Assembly: GCA_026874595.1 (NCBI GenBank)
Contig: CM049309.1
Span: 14,186,576 to 14,250,575 of the forward strand
DNA length: 64,000 nt
Direction: 5' to 3'
Source of the DNA: Sipunculus nudus
Taxonomy: Eukaryota > Annelida > Sipuncula > Golfingiida > Sipunculidae
Positions 1-12,423 of the stretch are shown one piece after another (position 1 is the first letter of the stretch; every line of letters starts with the position of its first letter). The notes under the pieces are model-generated. The model made no database searches. It was not told the DNA's origin and saw only the letters and a list, made by a program, of their open reading frames with translations. A program made the position numbers and the translations under genes.

Positions 1-714
1 TTTGTTTTTGTATTTTTATTTACTCTAAGTGATTTCTGTCTTTATTCATGAGCCTTTCATGGCTTCTTTTGAGTGAAAAAAGGCAGCAGTCATAATATGA
101 AATCATTAAATTATGATACAATACATTATTCAAGCCATGTCATCTTCAAAACTAAGGTAAAATTTGCAAAATATATATTTTTCTCATGACAAAATTTTAC
201 AGGAACTGCACATAAAATAAAGTAATAATTTTCATTCCTGCTGATTATATACTTTTTTCTGGTTTTCCTTTGGAAGAAAGTGTTTGGATAAGTTTTCTGT
301 AAGGGGAAAAAGCAGACAGTTATATTGGGAAGGAGTATAAATCCAGACAGCATAAGATATCAGGGATCATTCATTATAATATATGACTCCCTCCCTCCTT
401 GTCGAGTAGTGTTATATATACAAGTGAAGATCACAACCCACTGATTATTAAATATATATTATAAATGATCCCAGATGAAAACATTCCACCATGTTATGGC
501 TGGTTGCTGAGAGATTTGTTTGAAGATCTTCATATGTGCAAAAAATAAAACATCGAAGGTCACAGCATGTATAAACCATTCTGAAAACTGTTTGACATAT
601 ATCAGTGTTGTACAGAAGAAGCCCTGATGAAGTCAAGACGTAATCTTAATGTGACAGTGTTATCTGCAGGATTATAATGCTTTAGAATTAAACCTGTCTA
701 ACAAACATCTATGT
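1..714. other. Non-coding AT-rich flank
   Basis: Short chance frames only. I see no splice-bounded exon, repeat unit or RNA gene. Confidence 0.5.
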
Positions 715-1040
715 GAAAAACTGCTCCTGTAGTGCAGGAATGGAGCACAGGGCTCAAAGCAGGGAGATCATGAGTTCAAACCTAAGCCCAGAGTGAGTAC
801 TCCGCAGGCTTAATGGGGAGACTATGCCAGACAGTTGTGTTTCACTAATAAGTGGGTGTGCCTTAAACTGCCTTTACTGGGGTTCCTCTGTGTTATGACC
901 CAGCAATGGGGATGACACACACCCAAAACAGGAGTGGTACACCGAGCCTGGTTGACACCAGAGTTATTGTGTGTTACAGTCCAAAACTGAAATGGATTTC
1001 TGCAGTTGCACATAGTACTTAATTAAGCAAGCATTAAAAA
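715..1040 (+). mobile_element. tRNA-derived SINE-like unit
   Basis: A tRNA-like head lies near 728-795, with a B-box-like GAGTTCAAACC at about 774-784 preceded by an A-box-like stretch. A unique-looking body of about 240 bases follows and ends in an A-rich tail near 1030-1040. This is the layout of a tRNA-headed SINE. Target-site duplications were not resolved, so exact ends are uncertain. A decayed tRNA pseudogene is the alternative. Confidence 0.5.
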
Positions 1041-1580
1041 ACGGAGGCAGTTACCTCCACCAAAATTAAAATATAGCTGCTTTTAAAAAGTTCTGTTCGG
1101 ACATCTTAACATGACACTGTAACATGCATGGTAACAGACTGGGGCTGGTGGCAGGACAAATTACACGTTCCCCACGGCCTCCTAAATGCTTCCCCAGTGT
1201 GCCATAAGGTAAAGATAAGTGTTCACGAGGAGCTGTCAGACATGTGACCTGGAATATCTGGTTTGTTCTTAAATGTTTCCAGACCATTTACTAGACGCCC
1301 ACAAGGAGAAACCTCAACACTGTGACGCATGAACTTTCAGAGTCTTGTATCTTCCTGATGTGCGTATGGGGAATACATACTGCATGTTCTAGATCTCCAT
1401 GACAACAGACAGTGGAGGGGTTTTTGGGTCTTTGACAGTTTTCTTGGCAGTTCAAAGAAAGGTTACATACTGGTAGTTAGATCTGTATACAATGGATTGA
1501 AATGAATAAAAAAATCTTTACAGGCTATAAATTTAATATTTAATATATTCCATAAGTGAATCATATAAACTTAAGATTAA
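1041..1580. other. Non-coding spacer
   Basis: A GC-richer patch at 1130-1260 has a donor-like gtaaag near 1209 and an open frame of about 20 codons before it, but no convincing acceptor or recognisable peptide. Nothing else is supported. Confidence 0.4.
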
Positions 1581-1754
1581 CATGGCCTACAGGCCTAATG
1601 CGAACCTGTGCACTGGGAAATACACCAGGTATAATGCTTCAATGCTGGACCATGACTTCTCATGTATATGATCAATGCAGGTACTAAACATTTTGAATAA
1701 GAAACAATTACACAAACATCACTCCTGAAATTCTGGCATGGGTGCACACAACAC

Positions 1755-2960
1755 AACTAGGGACCCATGGGTCTCAACACTCAGTTGAATTTGTCTATAA
1801 GGATATTTTGAAAGAAATTTTTCAGAATGACAGTCCTGTGACCTTAACCAATGACCTTGTAACCAAAAATCTTAGAACCCAATATCCTTAAACTTGCAGC
1901 ATTAGGATTATTGTAACAATCTTTCAAAAAGTGACCTTGACCTCTGACCAGATAACCTCAAATTCTACAGGTTTCCTCACTTTGGGCAAGTAAGCCATGT
2001 GTGAACTTTGGAAAGTTCAGGCTGAAAAGTTTGATTTACAGTGCATCCACAATCTTTTTAAAGATGTGGCTTCTGTGACCTTCACTTTAGATCGCTGGAC
2101 CCTGAAAATCAAAATGAATTGACATATGTAGTTGGTCATTATTAAATCAAGTTTGAAGCCAGTCTGTCTATCCAAAGCAGAATTATCATCCATAAACTAA
2201 TTTAGTTAATGGATGAGCCTTGTGACCTTGACCTTTGACCTATGACCCAAAAATCAAATAGAATCTTCCCCTAGTGGCAGGTTCGCAATATCTTGAAGAT
2301 GGAAGGTTTGCGATGAAAAGTTAGGCTTCAAATGCATACACATTCCTTAGTGGTAGGCCATTTATAAGTTAAGTTTGAAACCAATATATCAAACTTAACT
2401 GGAGTTATCATCTGCATACTAATTTGTGTGGATGGACGGATTGACAGACAGACAGACATACAAACAGACCGACTGACAGACAGGGTGATTAGTATAGGGC
2501 ATGCACTTGTGATCAATAAACACACCAGGTTTTGGGACACCAGATGTATTGACAGCTGAGAAACTGACCTGATTGTTGTCATTTTATAGTAAATAAATAG
2601 AAAAATATTTGTTAAAATAGGAAAACCACCACGTTTCAGGAACTGACAAAACTAGTCATAGTCAATATTCAAGGCATGATTCATGAAAAACCATGCATTA
2701 ATTATCCAGATATTAGAGATTTTGTATCAAATTTTTACTATTCTGGGGGGTACTTTCAAGCCCCATGGCTCGAAGGAAAAAGGTCACAGTGACCTAATTT
2801 CAGGTTTCCAAGGAAATTTTTTATTGACCTTCCTGGATGTTTACTTAGAAGTTTCTAGGACCAGCTGTTATGATTTGTGCCCTGCTAACGGACGTCCAGA
2901 CGGACGATGGACAAAGCACCATTCCTATACCTCTGTTGACTTACAGTCAGCTGAGCCAAA
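1755..2960 (+). mobile_element. Family B-like element, diverged copy nested in family D
   Basis: The left end shows the palindrome GACCCATGGGTC shared with the other family B copies, followed by CTCAGTTGA (1780-1788), which is close to the family GCTCAGCTGA. The right end has an ACGGACG tract (2886-2908) and TCAGCTGAGC (2947-2956). The interior is rich in TGACCTTGACC phrases and (GACA)n at about 2450-2483. The boundary with neighbouring elements is approximate. Confidence 0.5.
2229..2241 (-). promoter_or_regulatory. DR1 nuclear-receptor-type half-site pair
   Basis: TGACCTTTGACCT is an exact direct repeat of AGGTCA spaced by one base on the minus strand. That is the consensus class bound by RXR, HNF4 and COUP-TF type receptors. 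It lies in a repeat with more AGGTCA-like half-sites around it. Binding is not shown. Confidence 0.4.
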
Positions 2961-3330
2961 AATGATAGTAGCTGGCACCACCAGTCTTGTATACAAAAAG
3001 GTTTCAGAGATATATATATACGCCCAAGTTCAGACTGATCTATCAAACCCCTCCTGAGAAATAAGCAGGGACACACACTGTGCAAAAAATTATTGTAGGT
3101 GGCACCACCAGTCTTGTATACGATAAGTATACGATAATTAAAATACGATGGGTATAAATGTGCCCCATTTCAGGATGATATATCAAATTCCTCTATAGAA
3201 ATAAGCAGGCACAAAAGTCACACACTGTGCAAATGTCATTGTAGGTGGTGACACCTGTCTTGTGAACAAGAAACCCATCAAAGACACATAGAAAGGTAAA
3301 AATATTAGGCCAATACATCAAACTTACCTT
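2961..3330 (+). repeat. Three tandem blocks with the GGTGGCACCACC-type palindrome
   Basis: Blocks starting near 2970, 3090 and 3240 each begin with GTAG(G/C)TGGC(A)CCACCAGTCTTG or a variant, and each ends in CACACACTGTGCAAA-like sequence, with a period of about 130 to 150 bases. They resemble the core of family A but are diverged. Confidence 0.55.
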
Positions 3331-6290
3331 AAGTCTGATGTATGGGGCTGACCACGCTTAGGTGAGAAAGGCAGTTGCCCCGAGTGAACTGTGACAAATT
3401 TGCTAGCTCAGGCTACGGCACTGAGTGAACTCATGACCTGCACCTGGATAGACTGAGTGAACTTTTGACTTGTACCTGGCTGCACTGAGTGAACTCTTAA
3501 CCTATTTCCTAATCTAATACAGTTGGCAGTCTGTCAAAGCTATAAATAGATTGGCTCCACATGCAGCCCTGAGGGGCATGACACCCATGAGGTGATCACA
3601 TGGTGCCCATGAGGTGTTCACATGTCACCCATGAGGGGATCACATGCCTTGTGCTTGGCTGCACTGACTGAACTCTTGACCTATATCTGGCTGCACTGAA
3701 TGAACTCTTGATCTATTGCCAAATCTGAAACAGTTGGCAGTTTCTTAACCTATGTAAATATACAGACACAGTCTTGGCCTGTTGGCAAATCTGTTTACAC
3801 ATACTGAAAGACTTTGGCTTAAATGCTTTTTATCAAGCTGAAATATTCATAAACTTTTTATCAAAATATCTAGAAAAATAAAAGATTCAGTTCTTTCATT
3901 GTTAAAGTCCAATAATTCTGCCAAAAATCATTCAAGTAAATTTGAACAAAGGCCACCTAAGAATAATTTTTGTGCCATGTAACAGAAGTTATAATTGAAA
4001 CAATAATTTTGTAGAAGAACAGTATTGCAGTCCTCAGTTTGAGTTAGACATAATAATGGCCATAAGACCAACTTCAGTTTTTCTGATATTATCGGTATTG
4101 AAAGAACCATGTCCTATGATAATTCTTTTGAAAAATTGAGCGATTCAACTTGACAGTTTCATCATAAAAATTTTAAGCTGAAAGAGGCTAAAATTATGAG
4201 GTTTTTGCCCATGAAAAAAAGGTCAATGTAAGTGGCACATCAAAATCTGCAACTTCAAATATGAGTCATGTGACCAACATTTTCACAATACTTGGTAATG
4301 CTAGCTTCTGTCATTTCTGATATAACATTGTCAGTATGCTTATTTGGCCAAATGACTGTTCAAATTCATTTAACTCCACTAAAATTCATCAAATGCAAAC
4401 CATTTGAACAAACTTGAAAGTGCTTGCCTCTGGGATCATTTCTGTAAAATATTGAACAATTTGGCTGGACTGTTTACAAGAAGACTTTTAAAGGTTTTTC
4501 AGCTTTTCCCCTATAAAATCTAAGTAAATGCAGATAGCAAAAAACATAAGCTGAATCCCACAACATTTGATATGTGACAGATAATTGCATAAAATCTGGG
4601 GATGGTAGCTCCTGCAATTCCTGAGAAATTATGGGTTGATATACAGATGACCAATGACCCCCGTACAAAAAAAGGTCAATGCAGGTGGCGCCACCAATAC
4701 CTGAATTTCATATATGACTCATGTGACCAACACTGGCATAAAATTTGGTGATGATAGCTCTGGCCGTTTCTGAGATTGTCATTTTAGTATGTTTTTTTTG
4801 ACAGATGACTAGGTTCACTTCCTGTAATTCGGCCAAAATTCACATAACTTGAACTATTTGAAAAAATTTGAGAGAGATGGTATAAAAGATTATTTCTGTG
4901 AAATATTGAACAAATTGGCTTTTTAGCTTTTTCGGTATAAAATCTACGAAAATGCAGATTTTTTTCAAATGGCTAAATTTTTGCATTAAATTTCATGATG
5001 CTAGCTCCAGTCATTTTCAAAATACTATGGGTTAACGTATACCTGTGATTGTTAACATTACCTGGCATGAGGAATATCTAAAATCATAAATCTACATTTT
5101 TTTTTAAATTAAAAAAAACATTCTTGTCAATATTAACCAAAGATAACCTAAAATCTAAATGTCTGAAGGCATGATGTAAAGGATGCTGATAAACTGGTGC
5201 CAGGCTAGATGTAACAGCTTCACACAGCTAACATAAATGGTAAAATGACTCAATTCAATCTTTATTATTCAGCCAAAATTCATTCTTTGGAACCATAAAA
5301 GACAATTATTATAAGAATTATTCAGGGGATTATTCTTGTAAAATATTAAACAAATTGGCCTCAGTGGCATCAGTCAAAAAACGTTTTGCAGGTTTATAAC
5401 TCATATGGGAAAATAAGGCAAAATGGCTAAGTTAAGCTTCAAATAACTCAGCCAAAAATCACTGAACCAAAACCATTTGAACAAACTTGAATTATCAACA
5501 TCTAAGGATAATTAATGTGTGAGATTTAAGAATTTGGCCCAGTGGTTTTTGAGAAGAAGATCTTTGTAGCAACTAAGCTGAAATGGGCTATTATGGCATA
5601 TGACTAAATTCAGCTTCCCATAACTCAGCCAAAAGTCACTGAACTGAGACCATTTGAACAAACTTCAGAAAGCATTACCCTAGGATCATTTCTGTGCAAC
5701 ATTAAACAATTTGGCCAAATGGTTTCAGAGAAGAAGTTCTTTGTAGCTGTCAGTATGATATGGGCACTGATGACCCCCGTTCAAAAAAGGCTGATGCAGG
5801 TGGCGCCACCAATATATGAATTTCAGACATGACTCATGTGACCAACATTGGCATAAAATCTGGTGATGACAGCTCCAGCTGTTTCTAAGATTGTAATTTT
5901 AGTATGCTTTTTTGGACAGTTGACATAGTTCAACCTCCTGTAACTGGGCCAAAAATCATCGAACTTTAACCATTCAAACAAACTTGAGAAAGATTGTTCC
6001 AGGGATTGTTTCTGTGAAATATTGGACAATTTGGCTGGACAGTTTCAGAGAAGAAGATTTTTAAAGCTTTTTTAGCTTTTTCTCTATAAAATCTAAGAAA
6101 ATGCAGTTAGCCAAAAGATAAGCAAAATCCGATAGAGTTTTTTAGATGACTATTTTTTTGCAGAAAATTTCTTGATGCTAACTCTTGCCATTTTCAAGAT
6201 AGTATGGGTTAACGTACAGCCGACAGCCGACAGATGACAGATGCCGGACGACGCCACACCATCGCATAAGCTCACAGGTTCGCTAAAAAG

Positions 6291-7055
6291 TTTTGCAAAG
6301 AAAACATTTATCTTTTATCACTTTATTCCCAGAAAATCTGAAACCATTCATAAATCATCATATAATTATTAAACAAATTTTATATTCCTCCTCTTACACC
6401 AGTAAGTGTCATTTACAAGTCACAAACCTTAACAAAAAGAAAAAAAATGATCTCACAGGGCTTGGGAATGGCATTTTTCCCTAGACTCTTGTTTCCTGAA
6501 AATCCATTGTAATCCTTTAAGACACGTCAGCTCCATTTTCTTATCAGCTGCATCCCACGATGTACAAAACAAATTCATTACTAGACTAATGAAGTGAAGG
6601 AGAACCAAAGGTTGCAGGTGGTGCAGACACATCCATTTATTTGTGTACGGGTGCCTTCACGTAATCTGACCTGATTCAAACATTATCCATCGCAGGCGCT
6701 GAATTCTCCACGTCCCCTTGGGTTTTCTTTTCATTTAATTTTCCTGTCCCAGGCTGGCTCAATAACTGTCACATATCCTTCACTGCAACACACTTCAAGT
6801 GTGCAACTGCTGACTGACTTGCCACAGTTAAACATTTTTTTTCATGATAAAACATACTGCCTCTAATGCTGTAATATCTTACATTAGGTTTTTTTTTTTA
6901 AGGATAGGTCCATGGCCTGTTGGTAGCATGAACTGCCTATTGAATGAGGATGAAGGTATTCATACAATAAGTATGATATTTTATTATTAAGCCTTCTTGA
7001 TTTCAGGTTTTATTTGGACAGGGTTAGGAATAATCTAAATAGGTTCTATAATGAG
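6291..7055. other. Non-coding spacer with weak exon-like patch
   Basis: Mostly unremarkable. At 6731-6835 (-) a 34-codon frame reads MFNCGKSVSSCTLEVCCSEG and then continues. It slightly resembles the start of a galactose-binding (SUEL-type) lectin domain but has no splice donor. On the plus strand a strong acceptor-like cctgtcccag ends at 6752. I do not call a gene. Confidence 0.3.
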
Positions 7056-7059
7056 ATTT

Positions 7060-7168
7060 AACCATTATGCCATCGAGGAACCGGCAGGGTTTGAACCGGA
7101 GACCTTCAGCTAGAAAGTAAAATACTTTGACCACCAGGCAACTTCCTACCCTGCAGGCCAAAAGAAAT
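7060..7168 (-). pseudogene. tRNA-like relic or SINE head
   Basis: On the minus strand GGTTCAAACCC is a perfect Pol III B-box (GGTTCRANNCC). TTGCCTGGTGG lies about 40 bases upstream and resembles an A-box. The expected acceptor and T stems do not fold cleanly together, so this is a decayed tRNA or a tRNA-derived SINE head, not a functional tRNA gene. Confidence 0.5.
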
Positions 7169-8615
7169 GCATAATTTATTCAGAATTTTAATGGTGACTC
7201 ATTTGTATTTGTGATTATGGTGAGTTTATTATATAATATGTTACAGAACTCCAGGCTGTTTGGCCTCAATATACTTATTAGTTTCAGTTCATTAGGTTCT
7301 TAAATTTGTAGAAACTTGTTAGTTGTTAACAACGAATAAATTATGGATCTGAGTTGTGACCTTAAGAGACCAAGGACAGGAAGTGTCAGTCATTTGCCAA
7401 ATTTGTTAAAACAAACTTTTTCTTCTTGAGGATTTGCCAATTCAACTGGCAACAAAAACAGAGATCCCACTTGGCATAAGCAACAAAGATTTCTTTTTCC
7501 CCTGACATCACAGACCAACCCTGTCAGTTGAGTTAACCCTGCAAAGTTACAAAACAGACTTGCCGGAAATGACTTACCGGTACATGCAAGTATGTGATTA
7601 GTATGAGGTAATATCCCCCAGGAGACTTGAGAGTTTATCAGTCTGTTATGTTAGAAAGACTCTGACGCAATTAATGTTTCTTTTTTGCATGAACCCATAC
7701 CAGATGTTTTTCCCACTTTTATATTTTTAGCCTAGAGTAGGTAGCCCAGACATGCTTAAACAATACATAATTCTTCATTCCAAGCAATTTGGAGCTGCTG
7801 TCACCATAAAAAGTTATAAAATCAAGGGATGGGAAAATAAAATCAAGGGATTAAAAAACATAAGTTATGTAATCTAATTATCAGATACAGCTGGTCATTA
7901 AGTTTGATTTTTATCTTCTGGTTGGTCTTACAGTTTTTAATGCAGATTGGTCCTACAGTTTGCAGATAAAGTATTATTTTCCTCTTTTTTGATAAGGTAT
8001 AGCTTTTAGGATTTAGATATAGTGTGGTCAAATACATTTTGTGGATATGCTATGGTTTTACAGTTTTTAGAAGCAGAATTGTTTTATATTCTTTTCTTAT
8101 ACAGCATTTTATCACAGATTTCTAAAGAAGTACACATATTTTATTTTGTGATATAGTATGGTTTATCTTAAATAATTTTGATTATAAATGATAATATAGT
8201 TTTAAGAAACTGTACGTTCTTACAGATTTTCATGAGAAAAATTGCTTTTAAATATAGTATTGCCTTTAGATATTGTTTGCAGCATTTCTTTTAACTTTTA
8301 AATTCAGTTCAGATTATAAGTATTTTTGTTACAGTGGCCTTTTACTTTTGTGGATATGGTTTTAATCCTTACAGTGTTTCTTTAACACTGATTTTTTTCA
8401 TGTTCATGCACTTACATTTCTGCAATTTCTGAAATCTAAATAAATTTAACTAAAATGATTAAAATTTGATTTCTTTTGCCATTTAATGTATAAAGATCCA
8501 TACACAAGATGACAGGAAGTAGAATTTGTCACTCATAAGAGCACCTAACTCCCCCAAGGCAAATCAAATATTTACCCTGATTTTCACACACAAAAACAGG
8601 CTCTTATGAATTCCT
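7169..8615. other. Non-coding AT-rich region
   Basis: From about 7890 to 8440 there are loosely recurring TTACAG(A/T)TTTT and ATATAGTATGG phrases, possibly a very old tandem repeat. No exon is recognised. Confidence 0.4.
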
Positions 8616-8619
8616 CCAC

Positions 8620-8758
8620 CAATGTCTGGTCCTGCCTTAAAGTTTTATGGGGACCAGTTCTGCAGTTCTGGCAAAGTCTTGCTGACAGACAAACAAACCA
8701 ACTTACTAAAAAAACATAAAAACAAGGGTGAAAACATGACCTCCTTGGTGGCAGCAAT
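8620..8758 (-). repeat. Dispersed repeat fragment, CCTCC..TTTGTTTGTCTGT type
   Basis: Read on the minus strand it has a CCAAGGAGGTCATGTTTTC start and a TTGGTTTGTTTGTCTGTCAG phrase. These are shared with the fragment at about 49560-49975 and resemble a repeat common in invertebrate genomes. Class uncertain. Confidence 0.45.
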
Positions 8759-9784
8759 TAGGATTAAATAATGTTACTATATAGAGGATTATGTACAAGT
8801 TTTGAACCGCGCCTTTTTATTTTCCTTGTATTATAAACATACTTTGTAAAACACATACTCATTGTGTACGATCCAATTGTAGAACACAGCTCAGCTTAAT
8901 TGGCTAATATAATGAGAATGGTTTATTTAAATAATCAAATTCCACAAGTTGTTCACAATGATGTGGTATTTCATTGTAACATTTAACTTTCGCTGACAGC
9001 TCTGAAAGTGGCTCCTGATGAACTGACGTCTCATGAGAACATATATCACAGTAAAAAGTCAAATTACATTTCCAGCAAAATTGATTTTACAAGTGGGCTA
9101 TACACTTTAGTCAAGAATTTCTTCGAACATGATAATGAAACATCTTTTTACTCTTCCATTTTATCCCAATGAAAGGTGTCTAAATAAAGAAACTGGAAGT
9201 CTCCATCACCTTCGCCGGTTTAACATTCAATCATTCTCTTCTTGTCAGAGTATGTTAATAATTTATCATTGGTATTTTGAAGTTTAGTTTCTCAGCTGGT
9301 GCATTACTGCAGTAAATTAATCATGGAAGTAGCAAAATGTGAAGCACATAAAATAAATAACCAAAGTTTAAAATTTAGTGCCAGTACATGTAAAAGAAAT
9401 GCAGAAAATTGCAGCCTTTACATAAAATCTCTTGACTGCCCTAGATCCTTCAAATGCACTTATTTGGGTTGAATGTGCTAGCACTCTTGAAGGCTCTAAA
9501 CTAAACTAGCAATTTGAGGTGAGTTAGACTCTAGTGCTAGTTTCTACAGCTAAATCTAGTACAGTCCAACTGCACCCACTACTACTGCTGAAGTACACTA
9601 AATGCTCATAACAAAAGAACCGGTTAAAAATTTGTCAGAATTTGGCCAAAGCTCATGTGTAATTTAAATGCAAGGGGAGAATTGGCCAAAGCTTGAGAAG
9701 ACATGGTGATTCAAACCAATCAAATAAAGCCATTATATAAGCCTTTCCTGATACACATGTTCTTGTTCAGATGCCATGTGAACA
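8759..9784. other. Non-coding spacer
   Basis: No exon, repeat or RNA gene is supported. Confidence 0.4.
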
Positions 9785-9787
9785 ATG

Positions 9788-10440
9788 TATTGTTTGTGGT
9801 TGGACTATTCACAGAAAACTACTGATATTCAGAGAAAACACATAGAAAACTACCAAAAATCAACCCAAAGCATATGGAATCAACAAAGTCTTTTGACATT
9901 CCTGAATATTTCATTTGTTTAAACTGATATCTATCATGAAATAATAAGATTAATTTGTATGATAAAAAGTATTATATTTACAATAATAAATATCAAATTA
10001 AAAAATTTACATATATATTCCTTTCACAATTTGAGGGTTAATTATATTTATGACTAATTTTACAAATATGCTAAAACACATATGAATGCATTTTAGTCAA
10101 TACTAAATATCAAAATTCAATAGTATGATTTTTATATTGACCGGAGAACCCGACGCTGTCCAGGTGAATTGGACTGAAGAATGGTATTGTCACCTGTTGG
10201 CCAAATCGGTTACTAACATTTCGACAGCAGCTTGACAGAAGAGAAATAAATGCCAAATTCAGTATTGAATTCATTATATAAAGTTATCTTATCATTTTAT
10301 GTTAGTTATCAGTTCAAACAATTGAAATATTCAGGAATGTCAAAGAGGTAAGTTGATTTTCAGTGTTTTTAGGTTGATTTTCTGTGGTTTTTGGTGGTTT
10401 TCTGTGAATAGTCCAACCGTATTGTTTGCATTTTGTTCTC
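9788..10440. repeat. Inverted repeat, about 140-base arms, about 375-base loop
   Basis: The left arm (about 9788-9932) contains GGTTGGACTATTCACAGAAA and TTTTGACATTCCTGAATATT. The right arm (about 10307-10432) is its reverse complement with scattered differences, for example GAATATTTCAATTGTTT on the minus strand. A loop of AT-rich sequence separates the arms. Transcripts across it could form a long hairpin. It may be an inverted duplication or a non-autonomous element with long terminal inverted repeats. Confidence 0.75.
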
Positions 10441-12238
10441 TGGATTTGATTGGCAATTGTGATTTCAGCCTGAACACTTGCAGGTTTTTTTTTTTCATTA
10501 TTCATGAAACAGATGCCAAAGTGGCTGGCTGAATCAAGGTCTGTGAAAGTGAAGTCACAGACTTGATAATATGAAGATGCAACACCCTCACACTCCCCCT
10601 CGAGGGTGAGGGTAATAAACAATCCAAAGATGGGTGTAACAATCAACTTCCATCAATCATAGATCAGATGAAACTGAACAGATTCAAATTTCAAATGCAG
10701 ACCTCCAGCAGAACAAATTTTGAATATTATCAGAATCCAGAGATGGACTGATAGTGCTTCTGAATAAACTGATTATACCCCCTGCAGCCTGGTGTATGAA
10801 TATTATGGTTCTATATGTGTTTGATATCTTCTGACACAAAGCCATTCATTATCAGAAAATAACAAGCTAGTCACATTCTGAATTTAACAAGCTTTTCCAG
10901 GGGTCCAAGTAGCTTACTGTTTATGAATTTTAATGATAACTGTATATTTTAGTCATGTCATATATAGCTGTATAAAGATAACGTAAAGGCAGAACAGATC
11001 AGCAGACAACTTGTTTCTACAGTGTCAGTATACTTCTCCTTCTGCTTTAGTTAACATTAATATACCACAACAATAACAAAGCTAACATAAAATATTGATA
11101 CAATTAGGAAAGCTGGTATTACATCCTATCAAAGGTTGACATTGTTTCTTCATTAGAGCAGATACACTTGTTTTAATCAAAGTAAAATTCATTTATTATT
11201 AAGTCATATAAATATACCATTTACACATTTCTTTTATGACATTAACATTGAAACAGCTTACTAAGGGGATTTTTCTAAAAATCTGATTGATACATTCTGA
11301 CAGCTCAGATGACTTACAGTCTGCTTAGGTAAAAATCCTATCAAACATGAATTAGTTTTCGGGAATATGTAAACTCTGGTCATAACTACAATTGTGACAT
11401 AAAGAAAAGTGTAAGAATATATTCATATTTATGAATCAATTTTATAAATTGAATACTTTCATATAGGTCTCTTGTGAGACTGCAATATAGAAACCCTGGA
11501 AAAAACACAAAAAAAAAGCAACACATCACAAAATTTCAACCTTGAGCCAAGAATGTGAAGCCAATGACAGAATAAGGACATGGAATCTTTATGAAGGTCT
11601 AATTTTTGATATTAAAACCCCTAAACTTACTATTTCTAGCTACATTACGAATATATCAAGAGAAACTGACTTTGACTTCAGGACGTGTGTCATTGGACAG
11701 TTCAAATATGAAGTTGTGGGTGGAGGATCATGCTTTTAGTGGACACACAGTTAAATTCCTCAAGAATACAGCCTTCTCAGACAATGACAAAAGAGAAACA
11801 TGTCATAATGACAAACGATTCATTACTAGCTCAATAACACCAGCCGCCCTAAAGAATGCTGTCCGTGCTGGCAAAACAGACTCATTTATTTGATTTATAC
11901 TGCAATGTCACATGTAAGTGGTGCCAGCATGATTTACATGCCCTCTGTGAATGCCAAACTTGCTGTATGGGAAATCAGGGCAACAATCAACAAGATATAG
12001 GTCTCTGTTGCAAAACAGGTTTGAAACTAAAAAGCAACAACAGAGAGAGAGAGACAACCTCTACCCACAAGTCTGCTACCATAACATTATCTTGATAAAT
12101 TATAAAATAGATTTAACTGATTTTTTCATTCAATATTTGTCAAAATGTTAGTCAAAACTGATATTTAATGATGAGAGAATCAGGGGAATTTATTTAAAAA
12201 AATAATCCAAAATCATATCTTATTTCGTTATTCAAATA
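10441..12238. other. Non-coding spacer
   Basis: A small GC-richer patch at 11840-11920 precedes a consensus donor-like gtaagt at about 11914, but no coding frame runs through it. Otherwise nothing is recognised. Confidence 0.4.
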
Positions 12239-12423
12239 TAGTGAATCCTTGTTGTGTTGAACTTGCTTATGTGAACACCCCGCTTATGTTGAAGTTACAG
12301 ACTTGAATTTCTGGTCAACTCTTGTTAAATTATTATCAAATAAAACTCGCATTTGTCGAACCTCGGATGTGTTGAAGTTTTCTGAGGGTCCCTTCGACTT
12401 CAACACAATGAGGTTTCACTGTA
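12239..12423. mobile_element. Mariner/Tc1-type MITE
   Basis: Terminal inverted repeats of about 23 bases: left GTGAATCCTTGTTGTGTTGA, and right, read inverted, GTGAAACCTCATTGTGTTGA. Both ends abut TA (12239-12240 and 12422-12423), the target duplication of mariner-like transposons. At about 185 bases with no frame it is non-autonomous. Confidence 0.8.

Larger units (their letters stand above)
1581..6290 (+). mobile_element. Family D tandem-repeat element, copy 1, with nested insertions
   Basis: The left end carries GGCCTACAGGCCT followed by GCGAACCTGTG (1600-1610). The right end has the exact inverse, CACAGGTTCGC (6273-6283), preceded by a GACAG/GACGG tract (about 6218-6255). The interior from about 3330 holds diverged blocks with recurring phrases: a short GTGAC block with TGACTCATGTGACCAAC near 4260, 4715 and 5825, and a TGGACAATTTGG block near 4450, 4900, 5510, 5700 and 6020. 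The palindrome GGTGGCGCCACC occurs at 4684 and 5799. The left part is interrupted by a family B-like segment (about 1755-2960) and by A-like blocks (2961-3330). No protein-coding capacity is seen. Confidence 0.65.

Noticed and set aside
7060-7168. Functional tRNA gene
   Set aside because: The B-box is perfect but the cloverleaf stems do not pair properly.
10314-10646. 110-codon minus-strand frame
   Set aside because: Its C-terminal part is the right arm of the inverted repeat and the rest shows no known domain.
11840-11920. Exon ending at a consensus gtaagt donor
   Set aside because: The only frame of interest stops before the donor. At most a non-coding exon, with no further support.
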